In this document: piece after piece, positions 1-7,877 of the stretch
Layout: each line of letters opens with the position of its first letter
How positions within the stretch are numbered: position 1 is the first letter of the stretch
The notes under the pieces: generated by a model
The model's database searches: none
What the model was told of the DNA's origin: nothing
Seen by the model: only the letters and a program-made list of their open reading frames with translations
Position numbers and translations under genes: made by a program
IMG/VR virus record: IMGVR_UViG_3300042317_001798
Location: 1 to 64,000 of that record
Source of the DNA: a virus
DNA length: 64,000 nt
Reading direction: 5' to 3' (one strand)

Positions 1-81
1 CTTCTTTTAATTTGGGCATATAAGATACAGTAGCGCATAATTTACGATTGTCCGTGGACAAGAAGACGCCGAGATATTTAC

Positions 82-1395
82 ATGACACAAAAACCGAATT
101 GGGCTGAAGTTCTCGAATATCTGCAACCCAAGATGCCTCCCTTCTGCCCAGAAGAGCCATCAATAAACCAAAGAGTTTTTTTAAGAACTAATTCAATAGA
201 AGCCCTATTTGGTGGTGCAGCAGGTGGTGGAAAGTCAAGCGCTTTGCTAATGGCTGCTCTCCAGTATGTAGATGTGCCTGGGTATTCGGCCATTCTTTTC
301 CGTAGAACTTTCGCTGACCTTTCGCTTCCCGGAGCCCTGATGGACCGCTTTAAGTCCTGGATGTCCAACTACGATGATGTGCATTGGAATGCAAATAGCT
401 TCATCGCCACTTTCCCATCTGGCGCCCGCATTTCATTCGGGTATCTAAATAATGCCAATGACTATTTACGCTATAAAGGCTCGGAATTTCAGTTCATTGG
501 AATGGACGAAGTAACCGAAATCCGTGAATCTGATTATCGATACCTATTCTCCCGTTTGCGTCGCCCTGCGAGCGGACCAATTTCTCAAGTGCCATTAAGA
601 ATGCGTTCAGCATCAAACCCTGCTCCCAACTGGGTTAGACAGAGATTCATTGTTGAGGGTCGTCAGGAAAACCGCATTTTCGTTCCATCTAAGTTGACCG
701 ACAACCCAGGAATTGACGCTGAATCGTACCGACAGGCCCTTGCTGCACTTGACCCCGTGGAAAGACGTCGCCTAGAAATGGGCGACTGGTGGTCGACAAC
801 GCTCGGAACTCTTTTTGAAAGAACTTCATTTATTATTATCGACCCAGAAGAAATCCCTGAAATCAAAAGTTCTGCCCGTGTTGTTAGATTTTGGGACCTT
901 GCTGCCACCGAACCATCCCAGAGCAACCCGAATCCAGACTATACGGTCGGAACGTTGATGATGTTTGACGGCGGTGTTGCCTACATTCTGGATGTAAAAC
1001 GAGCACGAGTAAAAGGTGAAAAAGTAGAGCAGCTGATTGCCCAGACAGCTCAGGAAGATGGTCTGGGAGTATCAATACGAATGGAACAAGAACCAGGTTC
1101 GTCGGGTAAAGCACTTGCCGACCAATATGCCAGGTATGTGGTTCCTGGGTACGATTTTGGGGCAATACGTTCTACTGGAGACAAAGAAACTCGCGCACGG
1201 CCATTCGCCGCCGCTGCAGCCAACGGAAATGTACGTATTATTCGTGCACCTTGGCTGACTGCATGGATGGATGAATTTTCATCTTTCCCCGAAGCCTGCG
1301 ACCACGACGACCAGGTCGACTCAGCTGTCGGAGCATTTACGTTTTTAACTGGCCTGGGGTTGCCACAGAGAAAGCGTGTCTCTATACTGATTTAG
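82..1395 (+). CDS. terL: Terminase large subunit (DNA-packaging ATPase/nuclease)
   Basis: This is the packaging motor that translocates and cuts phage DNA at the portal. A Walker A loop, GGAAGGGKSS, lies at residues 44-53. The Walker B strand FQFIGMDE lies at about 136-143 and ends in the catalytic Asp-Glu. The C-terminal RNase H-fold nuclease shows FWDLA (Asp272) and the late acidic motif DHDDQVDSA (about 407-415). At 437 aa it is slightly shorter than many TerL proteins but both domains are complete. No small terminase is recognisable beside it, and the next genes are recombination functions rather than portal and capsid genes. Confidence 0.96.
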   Translation: MTQKPNWAEVLEYLQPKMPPFCPEEPSINQRVFLRTNSIEALFGGAAGGGKSSALLMAALQYVDVPGYSAILFRRTFADLSLPGALMDRFKSWMSNYDDVHWNANSFIATFPSGARISFGYLNNANDYLRYKGSEFQFIGMDEVTEIRESDYRYLFSRLRRPASGPISQVPLRMRSASNPAPNWVRQRFIVEGRQENRIFVPSKLTDNPGIDAESYRQALAALDPVERRRLEMGDWWSTTLGTLFERTSFIIIDPEEIPEIKSSARVVRFWDLAATEPSQSNPNPDYTVGTLMMFDGGVAYILDVKRARVKGEKVEQLIAQTAQEDGLGVSIRMEQEPGSSGKALADQYARYVVPGYDFGAIRSTGDKETRARPFAAAAANGNVRIIRAPWLTAWMDEFSSFPEACDHDDQVDSAVGAFTFLTGLGLPQRKRVSILI

Positions 1396-1434
1396 TAATT
1401 ACTTAAACTACTACTGAATTAAAGGGGCAATAAA

Positions 1435-1938
1435 ATGAATGCTGTAGAAAAGATAGAGCAGATTCGCGCACTGATTACCGAACTGGATTCAGAACTTCAG
1501 TCCATTGCTGACTCTGATGTTGAGATTCCAATTGCTTGTGGAATTTTGGCAGACATCAATTTCCTTAAGCGAGACCTAACTTTTGTTTATGACGGGTACG
1601 CACACCTTGTTGGCAAAATCATGGGGTCAACTGAATCAATCAAATTGGACAACGGCGCAGAAATCGAGAAGAAATCTTCATACGACAGAAAGTCGTGGGA
1701 CCACAAGGCGCTTGCTTCTGCGGTTTCGGACAAGTTGGTGAAGATGTCCATTGACATGGATACCGGCGAAGTACTGAAGTCACCACGAGAAATAGCCATG
1801 GATATGGTTACGTATTGTGCTCCGTCATATTGGCGAGTGAAAGAGTTGAACAAGATTGGAATCAATCCAGACAATTATTGCGAAGTTGGCGAACTGAAGA
1901 CTAGCATTATTGTCCGTAAGCCAAAAGATTCCGAATAA
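1435..1938 (+). CDS. Hypothetical protein upstream of the Rad52-like gene
   Basis: I do not recognise this 167-aa protein. It looks soluble, with a helical N-terminal part (residues 1-60) and a mixed C-terminal half containing a YCAPSYWRVKELNKIGI segment. There is no signal peptide or membrane segment. A purine-rich ribosome site (AAGGGG) precedes the ATG. It lies 30 bases before the Rad52-like gene in the same direction, so a role in phage recombination or replication is plausible from context only. Confidence 0.75.
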   Translation: MNAVEKIEQIRALITELDSELQSIADSDVEIPIACGILADINFLKRDLTFVYDGYAHLVGKIMGSTESIKLDNGAEIEKKSSYDRKSWDHKALASAVSDKLVKMSIDMDTGEVLKSPREIAMDMVTYCAPSYWRVKELNKIGINPDNYCEVGELKTSIIVRKPKDSE

Positions 1939-1968
1939 ATACACCACCAACAAGGGATACAAAACATC

Positions 1969-2685
1969 ATGGAACAAAATCAAGTAAAAGACGCTTCATC
2001 AATCATGAAGGAACTGTATGCGCAGTTCCCACAAGAATCAGAACGCACAATCGTCAAGAGCGGCGTATCACTTGTTTACTTGCCAATCAGCGAAGTAATC
2101 AATCGACTAAACAAGGTTCTCGGCGTGGAGGGCTGGTCATTTGAAATTATTTCAGTTCGTCGCGACGAAATTGACCAAGACGAATTGGTAGCACACGTTG
2201 CGCTTACTGCAGAGATTGGCGACAAGCGAGTGGTTAAACATGGATTTGGTGGCTCAAACGTAAAGCGCGCTAAGAGCAATCAAAAGCCAGTTGACCTTGG
2301 AAATGACTTTAAGGGCGCGGTTTCTGATGCGTTAAAGAAGGCTGCCCAACAATTGGGAGTCGGTCTCTATCTTGCTCGCTCGGTTGACGCTATGGACGCC
2401 GAAGACGCAATTCTTCTTGATGCATCAGATGATGGTTTTGCGCGTATTCCAGAACAGGTTCCAACACCTGCGCTTTCTGAGCTTGAGGAAAAATGGAATA
2501 CTTTCATCGATATCACCAAGGGGCTGAAGAAAGAACAGAAGGAAGAGTTGAACTCGTTCTGGTCAACCCACTCTGGAGGCCGACCAAAGCCGACGAAGTC
2601 AAGTGCCACAATCGAGGACTTGCAAGCACTCATCACAGAGGCATTGCGAATTCAGTTTGGTGGGCAGTATGTCACTAATTCCTGA
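1969..2685 (+). CDS. Rad52/22-like single-strand annealing protein
   Basis: The protein (238 aa) matches the Rad52/Rad22 annealing family. Residues 20-130 carry the typical core: a SLVYLPISEVINRLNKVLG helix, a GWSFEI strand, then a block ending in FKGAVSDALKKAAQQLG and GLYL. Proteins of this family form rings that anneal complementary single strands during phage recombination. The C-terminal 90 residues look like a linker plus a helical tail. The gene overlaps the nuclease gene that follows by 17 bases, the usual pairing of an annealing protein with a processing nuclease. Confidence 0.85.
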   Translation: MEQNQVKDASSIMKELYAQFPQESERTIVKSGVSLVYLPISEVINRLNKVLGVEGWSFEIISVRRDEIDQDELVAHVALTAEIGDKRVVKHGFGGSNVKRAKSNQKPVDLGNDFKGAVSDALKKAAQQLGVGLYLARSVDAMDAEDAILLDASDDGFARIPEQVPTPALSELEEKWNTFIDITKGLKKEQKEELNSFWSTHSGGRPKPTKSSATIEDLQALITEALRIQFGGQYVTNS

Positions 2686-3451
2686 TGGTGGATTTGTCGC
2701 TCCAGAGTTTCTATCCCCATCATCACTGGGAACGTTCAGGCAGTGTCCGCAAAAATTTAAGTACAGCAAAATAGATGGTCTCCATGACCCAAGTGGCCAA
2801 GAAGCAATTCTTGGAAATTTCGTTCACGACGTACTTGAAGATTTGTACAAACTTCCGCCAGAACTTAGAACTCTTGAGCAGGCAAAAGACCTTGCTCGCA
2901 ACCAATGGGCGAATAAATGGTCGGCAGAAGCTTCGTCGGTAATTCACTCAGAGAAAGAACTCAACAGATTTCGTTGGGCTGCTTGGTGGTGTATTGAGAA
3001 TCTTTGGCTAATTGAGGACCCGACTACCGTTTCTCCTTTTAGTATGGAGTCTTACGTTCGCGGAGATATAGGCGGAGTAAAAATTCATGGATTCATCGAC
3101 AGGCTAAGCGTTAATGGAAATAGCGCAAAAGTTAGTGACTACAAAACAGGGAAGACTCCAAAGAAAAATTATCTATCCGACAAATTTTTTCAGTTGATTG
3201 TCTACACTCAACTTTTGTCTAGCCTAGACATAGATGTTGACCAAAAGTCCGTTGAACTCCTCTATTTAAAAGACGGAGTGAAGTTTGAAAAAGATGTTTC
3301 ACTGGATGACATTAAATCAACCGTTGAGTCAATTCAATCGACAAAACAGGAAATTGACAAATGTTGTAAGACCGGTGAATTTGTTGCCAATAAATCTATT
3401 CTTTGCAATTGGTGTGGCTTCAAGGGAATCTGCCCTGCGTGGAATAATTAA
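2669..3451 (+). CDS. Cas4/RecB-like PD-(D/E)XK nuclease with a four-cysteine cluster
   Basis: A 260-aa RecB/Cas4-type exonuclease. The N-terminal part has SPSSLGTFRQCPQKFKY (Cys26), a GNFVHDVLEDLY helix and the catalytic KVSDYKTGKTP block. A QLIVYTQLL motif follows. The C-terminus, CNWCGFKGICP (Cys246, 249, 255), supplies the other three cysteines of an Fe-S cluster as in Cas4/AddB. The ATG at 2669 is preferred because the frame upstream of it lies within the Rad52-like gene and carries no family sequence. It probably resects DNA ends for its annealing partner. Confidence 0.85.
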   Translation: MSLIPDGGFVAPEFLSPSSLGTFRQCPQKFKYSKIDGLHDPSGQEAILGNFVHDVLEDLYKLPPELRTLEQAKDLARNQWANKWSAEASSVIHSEKELNRFRWAAWWCIENLWLIEDPTTVSPFSMESYVRGDIGGVKIHGFIDRLSVNGNSAKVSDYKTGKTPKKNYLSDKFFQLIVYTQLLSSLDIDVDQKSVELLYLKDGVKFEKDVSLDDIKSTVESIQSTKQEIDKCCKTGEFVANKSILCNWCGFKGICPAWNN

Positions 3452-3469
3452 AAAATCAAGGAGAAGATA

Positions 3470-3982
3470 ATGCAAGTTTTAAACGATGATTCATTTGCAA
3501 GAATGGTTGCGGAAGAGGTGAAGAATAAGCTCTCCCCAACGCATAAGCAGGTTCTTCTAGAAAAAGAAAACTGGGGAAGATGGAAAGATGCCCTTTTAGC
3601 ATTGTCCGACAACCTCCAAAATCAAATCGACAATATCGAATCAGATGCCGAATCAGACAATCTTCGTTATTCCTCGCTTGGGCCAGCTGGCTCCAAGTTA
3701 AGTCGAGAAGCAATATCTTATTACGACACGAAAGCAACTCGCGTTAAGCGGTTTAAGTTTCATGTAGACAAGCGTCTTGACGAAGTCATGAACATGATTG
3801 AAACCGGCGCAGAAATACAGACCGATGGATGGGACCAGGTTGAATTTCTTCGAAGGGCAATCGTCACTCATCGCACCCTTATGCGTTCATTTGACCTTGA
3901 AGATACCGCCATCGATAGGGCTCTGTGGTCTACACTTGACAATAAGTGGCTATTCGATTCCGTCACTAGCGATAATTTGTAA
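3470..3982 (+). CDS. Hypothetical helical protein
   Basis: I do not recognise this 170-aa protein. It is charged and predominantly helical, with a long central helix region (residues 45-130) and no cysteines or membrane segments. A strong ribosome site (AAGGAG) lies 6 bases before the ATG. It is in line with the recombination genes and separated from the nuclease gene by 18 bases, so it is probably part of the same transcript. Confidence 0.75.
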   Translation: MQVLNDDSFARMVAEEVKNKLSPTHKQVLLEKENWGRWKDALLALSDNLQNQIDNIESDAESDNLRYSSLGPAGSKLSREAISYYDTKATRVKRFKFHVDKRLDEVMNMIETGAEIQTDGWDQVEFLRRAIVTHRTLMRSFDLEDTAIDRALWSTLDNKWLFDSVTSDNL

Positions 3983-4046
3983 TAAAGCCACACTTAATGT
4001 GCCCAGCAGGGAGATTCACGCTCTAAACATGTAATAGGAGATTCGT

Positions 4047-4424
4047 ATGCTTCGTCGTAAAAAGCCATTGAAGCGCACGCCGATAAAGCGTTCAGCAACA
4101 AAAGCAAAGCCGCGAAAAGCAATTCGCAAACGAAGCAAAAAAATGTCTGATACATATGTGGAGCGCCGAAAGCTTGTTGAGAAAGTTCTTCAAGAAAGAC
4201 CGCTGTGTGAAGCATGCAAAATATTTGCTACACACGACGGAAAAATAACTTTCAATCACCATCTAAGCAGAGACCTGCATGAAGTTATTCGTCGCTCACA
4301 GGGCGGTTCGATTCTGGACGAAGAAAATATCCTGGCTGTATGCAGGCCTTGTCACGCAAGAATTAACGCCAACCCGCAGCTTGCATTCGACCTTGGTTTA
4401 GCCAAGCATGGATGGGAACGCTAG
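4047..4424 (+). CDS. HNH endonuclease-like protein
   Basis: A 125-aa protein with a very basic N-terminus (about 20 Lys/Arg in the first 35 residues) and a C-terminal HNH domain. Zinc ligands are visible as CEAC (54-57) and CRPC (99-102). The ββα core is NHH (70-72), EENI with Asn94, and His103. It could be a packaging-associated HNH nuclease, as found with terminases in many phages, or a recombination nuclease; context does not decide. The ribosome site TAGGAG precedes the ATG. Its stop codon shares the four bases CTAG with the stop of the opposite-strand gene. Confidence 0.85.
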   Translation: MLRRKKPLKRTPIKRSATKAKPRKAIRKRSKKMSDTYVERRKLVEKVLQERPLCEACKIFATHDGKITFNHHLSRDLHEVIRRSQGGSILDEENILAVCRPCHARINANPQLAFDLGLAKHGWER

Positions 4425-5041
4425 TTTTCTACAGAACCAATTCTTGGGGCAACCCTTTTGCTTCCTGCCCAGGCATCTCTGAGGGATTCCCCATCATTCG
4501 TAGTCACATCTCCGCCATTAAGAAATTGTCCGTAACCTCCAGAAACAATAACCAAATCAGCAACACCGAATAGGGCCAGCGTTATTCTCTTGCGACGCCA
4601 TTTTTCTTCTACGAATATTTGTTGTATTTTTGAATCTTGCTTAAACCATTGCAAAAACCCAACACGCTGAGAGCGTCCGAGAAATTTTTTGTTTATTAAG
4701 TCACTTTCCATAACTATTGTTCCGGATGGGAAATCATCTCCGAATAATGCATAGATAAACATCATTGGTATTGCTGGACCGTTCGGATGTGGACGCGGCG
4801 CATCTTTCACTACATACCAAAGAGGAGGGGTAATCCCGATAATGTCTTCGTCTTTCCAGTTTATGAAAAGATTATTTTCTGAGTCTAGAGACCCATACCA
4901 AACCGATTCAGCGCTAGTAGGTTTATCTTTAGAAACAACAGTGGAAGGACGCTCAAACTCCTCCGTCGAGAAAGCATGAACTTCCGCCCATCTGTTGTTT
5001 AATTTGCCTGATTCCCAAAACCAAAGTTGCTTAAAAGGCAT
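4421..5041 (-). CDS. Hypothetical protein, possibly GNAT-like
   Basis: A 206-aa protein with no certain family. Residues 140-165 (IFVEEKWRRKRITLALFGVA) resemble the acetyl-CoA-binding strand-loop-helix of GNAT acetyltransferases, but the usual Q/RxxGxG/A pattern is degenerate (RRKRIT), so the assignment is weak. The rest is rich in aromatic residues. It is downstream of the 5051-5743 gene on the minus strand with a 9-base gap, forming a two-gene block transcribed against both flanks. Confidence 0.6.
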   Translation of the reverse strand: MPFKQLWFWESGKLNNRWAEVHAFSTEEFERPSTVVSKDKPTSAESVWYGSLDSENNLFINWKDEDIIGITPPLWYVVKDAPRPHPNGPAIPMMFIYALFGDDFPSGTIVMESDLINKKFLGRSQRVGFLQWFKQDSKIQQIFVEEKWRRKRITLALFGVADLVIVSGGYGQFLNGGDVTTNDGESLRDAWAGSKRVAPRIGSVEN

Positions 5042-5050
5042 TAGGCTAGG

Positions 5051-5743
5051 TTAGTCGTTCCACCAATCAACCCATGGCTTTTGTGTAGCAGAAACAGCAT
5101 CTTCACCAGACATACCAGTGTATGCAATCGAGATGATGACCTTTGCGTCATTCTCGTAGTCGTCCCAGTTGCCATCGACGTTGTAGACGAACATCTGGAG
5201 GAATTCGTCGGTATTCATAACCGCAGCATCTGCGAGGTACGTCCGTTCATTCCACTCTTCTTCGCTCCAATTGGAGTTTGTAGCGCGTGATTTTTCAATA
5301 GGTGATGCAGCAGTACTTCTAAGGCTCATTGCATTTCCTCCGAAACCGCCACCCTCTGTGCAGAATGCACCAATTCTTCCAGCGGCATCGTCTGGATTGC
5401 CAAGCCACATTGTTGGCTTAAGTTCTTCGTTTATGCTCTGGCTGTAGCCAAGGTCTTCAAATGCGTACAATATGTCGTTTGGGTTGTCGTAAATGCTGTG
5501 TTGAGTCTTGGAATTCTTTGCTTTATAAGCCGCAAGAGCCAAAACTCTGTCAGTTGTCTCAATGTCCAAAGTTGTCTCATCACCCTGCCAGAAACCAGCC
5601 GTGTTGCCGTAAATCGCTTGTGTGGTGAACCAGATTGATACAATCTTGACTCTGAATGGGAATGACACATTCAAAAAAGATGGGTCGCTGATTTTTACGG
5701 TCCAATCGTAGTTAACTATGGATGGTGCGATAATTCCGGACAT
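5051..5743 (-). CDS. Hypothetical protein, possibly a virion protein
   Basis: I do not recognise this 230-aa protein. It is acidic, rich in Trp, Tyr and Asn, and looks β-rich at the N-terminus (SFPFRVKIVSIWF). A glycine-rich patch (EGGGFGGNAMS) lies near residue 130 and an FVYNVDGNWDDYENDAKVIISIAY stretch near the end suggests alternating strands. No membrane segment or catalytic motif is apparent. A very good ribosome site (AAGGAG, 7 bases upstream) supports the start. It may be an accessory structural protein. Confidence 0.7.
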   Translation of the reverse strand: MSGIIAPSIVNYDWTVKISDPSFLNVSFPFRVKIVSIWFTTQAIYGNTAGFWQGDETTLDIETTDRVLALAAYKAKNSKTQHSIYDNPNDILYAFEDLGYSQSINEELKPTMWLGNPDDAAGRIGAFCTEGGGFGGNAMSLRSTAASPIEKSRATNSNWSEEEWNERTYLADAAVMNTDEFLQMFVYNVDGNWDDYENDAKVIISIAYTGMSGEDAVSATQKPWVDWWND

Positions 5744-5860
5744 GTTTTCTCCTTCGAGTAGTTAAACAGCTTACTACAGATATTCTTTTTTAAAAGTTTA
5801 TTATTAACACTTTCAGTATTTATTACGGGTGTAATGTAGTAATCCTTAGGACCGTTATAG

Positions 5861-5909
5861 GTGCGAGGGCCGGGTGCACAGGGCAACGTGCGGCACCCGG
5901 TTCTTGCAT
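5861..5909 (+). other. Long imperfect hairpin
   Basis: Bases 5861-5877 pair with 5893-5909, leaving a 15-base loop. The upper eight pairs (CCGGGTGC with GCACCCGG) are perfect GC-rich pairs. The lower nine include four G-U pairs if read as plus-strand RNA; on the minus strand those become C-A mismatches, so the structure is better as a plus-strand transcript. There is no T-run directly after it, so it is not a typical terminator. It might be a regulatory RNA element, a processing site or a protein-binding site on DNA. Confidence 0.55.
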
Positions 5910-5966
5910 GTTCAAAATTAAACAAATTAATTTTTAATTGGTTTACTAATCAGTATTTATTTTTAG

Positions 5967-5975
5967 TGTTACGAT
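5967..5975 (+). promoter_or_regulatory. Candidate extended -10 promoter for the structured RNA
   Basis: TG-T-TACGAT matches an extended -10 element with four of six hexamer bases. No convincing -35 hexamer lies at 16-18 bases. Transcription would start near 5982, about 30 bases before the structured RNA candidate, which is a sensible spacing. Similar TGnTAaAaT-like sites precede the genes at 9613, 10915 and 27087. Confidence 0.3.
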
Positions 5976-6013
5976 TTTTTCATCTAGCCAACATCTACTC
6001 TTAGCGAGAGAAA

Positions 6014-6130
6014 GGCAGGTGGTCAAAGGTCTAGTAGCGCGAGCTACGGCAAAACTACGCCAGACGTAAAACCACCAGCGCCAGTAGCACCCGCCGGACA
6101 GGCTAGAAGTTCGGCGGGTCTTTGCTTTTT
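6014..6130 (+). ncRNA. Candidate structured non-coding RNA ending in an intrinsic terminator
   Basis: A closing stem pairs GGC (6014-6016) with GCC (6080-6082) and GGTGGT (6018-6023) with ACCACC (6071-6076). Inside it is a perfect five-pair hairpin, GTAGC/GCTAC (6034-6047), capped by the GNRA tetraloop GCGA. A short helix, GGC/GCC (6048-6061), is stacked directly after it. The intrinsic terminator at 6089-6130 follows. The arrangement is typical of a small RNA or a leader aptamer before the RuvC-like gene. It has no T-arm sequence, so it is not a tRNA, and I cannot match it to a known riboswitch class. Confidence 0.5.
6089..6130 (+). terminator. Intrinsic terminator
   Basis: An eight-pair GC-rich stem, ACCCGCCG (6089-6096) with CGGCGGGT (6112-6119), can be extended by one G-U pair. 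It is followed by CTTTGCTTTTT. It would end the upstream small transcript 17 bases before the GTG start of the RuvC-like gene, or act as an attenuator for that operon. Confidence 0.7.
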
Positions 6131-6147
6131 AGGTTAATGTCTACTAA

Positions 6148-6684
6148 GTGAATATTCTTTCGCTCGACTTATCCCTAACGTCCACTGGTTATTGCCACAA
6201 TGGCGAAACCGGAGTTATATCTGTCGACAAAACTGGACCGCATCGTTTGTGGTTGATAAAACGCAAAGTTGAAGACCTAATCATTGAATTCTCGATTGAC
6301 GTTGTTGCCATGGAGGGGTATTCGTTTGCTTCCAGGAATTCTCAGGCACATTCAATTGGTGAACTTGGTGGTGTGATTCGTCTCTTGCTTTGGGAATTGG
6401 GCAGGCCAGTAGTCGTGATTCCCCCAACATGTAGAGCAAAATTTGCAACAGGAAAAGGCAATGCTTCTAAAAATGAAGTAATTTCTTCCATATCTGCAAA
6501 AACAGGACTAGTGTGGTCAAACCCTGGTGCAGATGATAAATGCGACGCTTGGATTATGGAAGAGATGGTTCTGGCTCGCCTTGGGAGTCCTAGATTTGAC
6601 TGGCCAGCCACGCACGTATCTGGTCTAGAGAAAGTAGATTGGACGCTACTAAATGCCTACATTGAACAGCTTGGAGAGAAATGA
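6148..6684 (+). CDS. RuvC-like Holliday junction resolvase
   Basis: A 178-aa RuvC/RNase H-fold endonuclease. The acidic residues fall in the expected order: Asp7 in NILSLDLSLTSTGY, Glu56 in VVAMEGY, and Asp129/130 and Asp133 in PGADDKCDAWIM. Such phage enzymes resolve branched DNA produced by replication or recombination before packaging. A GTG start is chosen because the first β-strand of the fold begins immediately after it, and the ATG at 6137 runs into a stop. Its end overlaps the next gene by four bases (ATGA). Confidence 0.88.
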   Translation: MNILSLDLSLTSTGYCHNGETGVISVDKTGPHRLWLIKRKVEDLIIEFSIDVVAMEGYSFASRNSQAHSIGELGGVIRLLLWELGRPVVVIPPTCRAKFATGKGNASKNEVISSISAKTGLVWSNPGADDKCDAWIMEEMVLARLGSPRFDWPATHVSGLEKVDWTLLNAYIEQLGEK

Positions 6685-7016
6685 GAAATAACCCAATAAG
6701 CCAAGTCGAGATTGAACAAGAGCTGCTTCGCTTGATGGACAAGCTCGAGACCGAAACTGAGCAGTTCGAAACGCTCGCAATGGATTGTGCAAAAAAAGAA
6801 GCGCTTTATAAGTCAAATTGGGCCAAGGAATATCTTTCTGCTAAAGGCTCAATCAAAGAGCGTGAAGCATGGGCTGATTACAAAATGGACCAGCAGAATT
6901 TCGAGTACAAGTGTGCCGAGGCGCTGGTGAAGTCAAAGCGTGAGTCGCTTCTGTCTATTCGTGCTTCAATGGATGCAATCCGAACACTCAATGCAAATGT
7001 CAGGACACAGGTTTAA
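6681..7016 (+). CDS. Hypothetical coiled-coil protein
   Basis: A 111-aa protein that is almost entirely helical and charged (heptad-like leucines and glutamates at residues 8-45, then lysine-rich helices to the end). It begins inside the stop of the RuvC-like gene (ATGA) with GGAGAG upstream, so its translation is coupled to it. I cannot assign a function; a DNA-binding or scaffolding role alongside the resolvase is only a guess. Confidence 0.75.
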   Translation: MRNNPISQVEIEQELLRLMDKLETETEQFETLAMDCAKKEALYKSNWAKEYLSAKGSIKEREAWADYKMDQQNFEYKCAEALVKSKRESLLSIRASMDAIRTLNANVRTQV

Positions 7017-7019
7017 CTT

Positions 7020-7868
7020 ATGGCTAATGGAATACATGAATCGCTTCTTTCGCTTGCGGTAGATATCGACACGCTTTTCCCGCTTGACAACAATCCGCGG
7101 CGAGGCAATGTTGAAGCAATCATGTCGTCGTATGCAGAATTTGGCCAAATCAAACCTATCGTTGTGCGCCCAAACGGAGATGGAACATCAACCGTTATTG
7201 CGGGAAATCATCAATTTGAAGCCGCAAAGCGTCTCGGGTGGGACAAGATTGCAGCAGTTGAATATGATGTGGACGACAAGCGAGCAATTGCATTCGCATT
7301 AGCAGACAACAGAACCATGGAGCTCGGATATACCGAGCCAGAATTGCTTAATGATTTTGTCTTAGAAATTAGTGATTACTACCCAGAGTTAATGGATGGA
7401 CTTGGCTGGGATGAATTTGATATTGCTGAAATAGAACAAAAATCGATACGTGAAAACCACCAGGTGGTTGACAGCGGAGAATATAGGCCACCTGTAATCG
7501 TCAATCCAAATGCGTCGTTTGATAATCCAGATGATTTGGTTGATGATGAAGAAGATTCTCCAGCATCAATCCAGCCAAGACAATCTGTAGACATGAATAC
7601 AGTAGAGGTAACCAAAACACGAGATGGTCAGCATCTTTCAGCAAAGGGCGGGGTAGACCAGCGCGATGCTGCTATTCGCGGTTCAACCACTGTTTCACCC
7701 TCGTCTGCTCCGCAGGCAGTTGTTCAGTACACACTTGTTTTTGATTCACCACAACAGCAATCTCGTTGGTATGACTTCATTAGGTGGTTGCGCTCTGACC
7801 CAGGTATAGATGGCTCAACAACGGCAGAAAGACTGATGAACTTCATTGATGAACACTGCGAGATTTGA
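7020..7868 (+). CDS. ParB-like nuclease-domain protein (IbrB-type partner)
   Basis: Residues 15-105 form a ParB/Srx-like domain: LDNNPR at 22-27, FGQIKPIVVR at 41-50, the nucleotide-binding GNHQFEAAKRLGW at 62-74 and ALADNRT near 93-99. The C-terminal two thirds are acidic and low in complexity, ending in a small domain (VVQYTLVFDSPQQQSRWYDF onward) seen in phage ParB-like proteins. It directly precedes a PAPS-reductase-like gene. In bacteria a ParB-like and a PAPS-reductase-like protein form the IbrB/IbrA pair, so I read these two as a functional unit. It is unlikely to be a partitioning ParB because no parA is present. Confidence 0.85.
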   Translation: MANGIHESLLSLAVDIDTLFPLDNNPRRGNVEAIMSSYAEFGQIKPIVVRPNGDGTSTVIAGNHQFEAAKRLGWDKIAAVEYDVDDKRAIAFALADNRTMELGYTEPELLNDFVLEISDYYPELMDGLGWDEFDIAEIEQKSIRENHQVVDSGEYRPPVIVNPNASFDNPDDLVDDEEDSPASIQPRQSVDMNTVEVTKTRDGQHLSAKGGVDQRDAAIRGSTTVSPSSAPQAVVQYTLVFDSPQQQSRWYDFIRWLRSDPGIDGSTTAERLMNFIDEHCEI

Positions 7869-7877
7869 TAGTTAATA

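Larger units (their letters stand above)
5744..6147. other. Gene-free intergenic region between divergent genes
   Basis: This 404-base stretch is the only long gap in the window. It separates a minus-strand gene from the plus-strand RuvC-like gene. The left third is AT-rich and could hold the promoter of the minus-strand pair, though no clear hexamer pair stands out. The middle has a 17-bp imperfect hairpin (5861-5909). The right third has an extended -10-like site (5967-5975), a multi-helix RNA candidate (6014-6082) and an intrinsic terminator (6089-6130). Short reading frames here are not supported. Confidence 0.8.

Noticed and set aside
5716-5925. 69-aa minus-strand frame in the intergenic region
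   Set aside because: It overlaps the start and the strong ribosome site of the 5051-5743 gene and covers the long hairpin; composition is not coding-like.
6011-6082. Possible tRNA
   Set aside because: The stem ends and length are superficially similar, but there is no T-arm consensus, no proper anticodon arm and no D-arm.
7020-7868. ParB as a plasmid-type partitioning protein
   Set aside because: No ParA-like ATPase or centromere-like repeats are present, and the neighbour is a PAPS-reductase-like gene instead.
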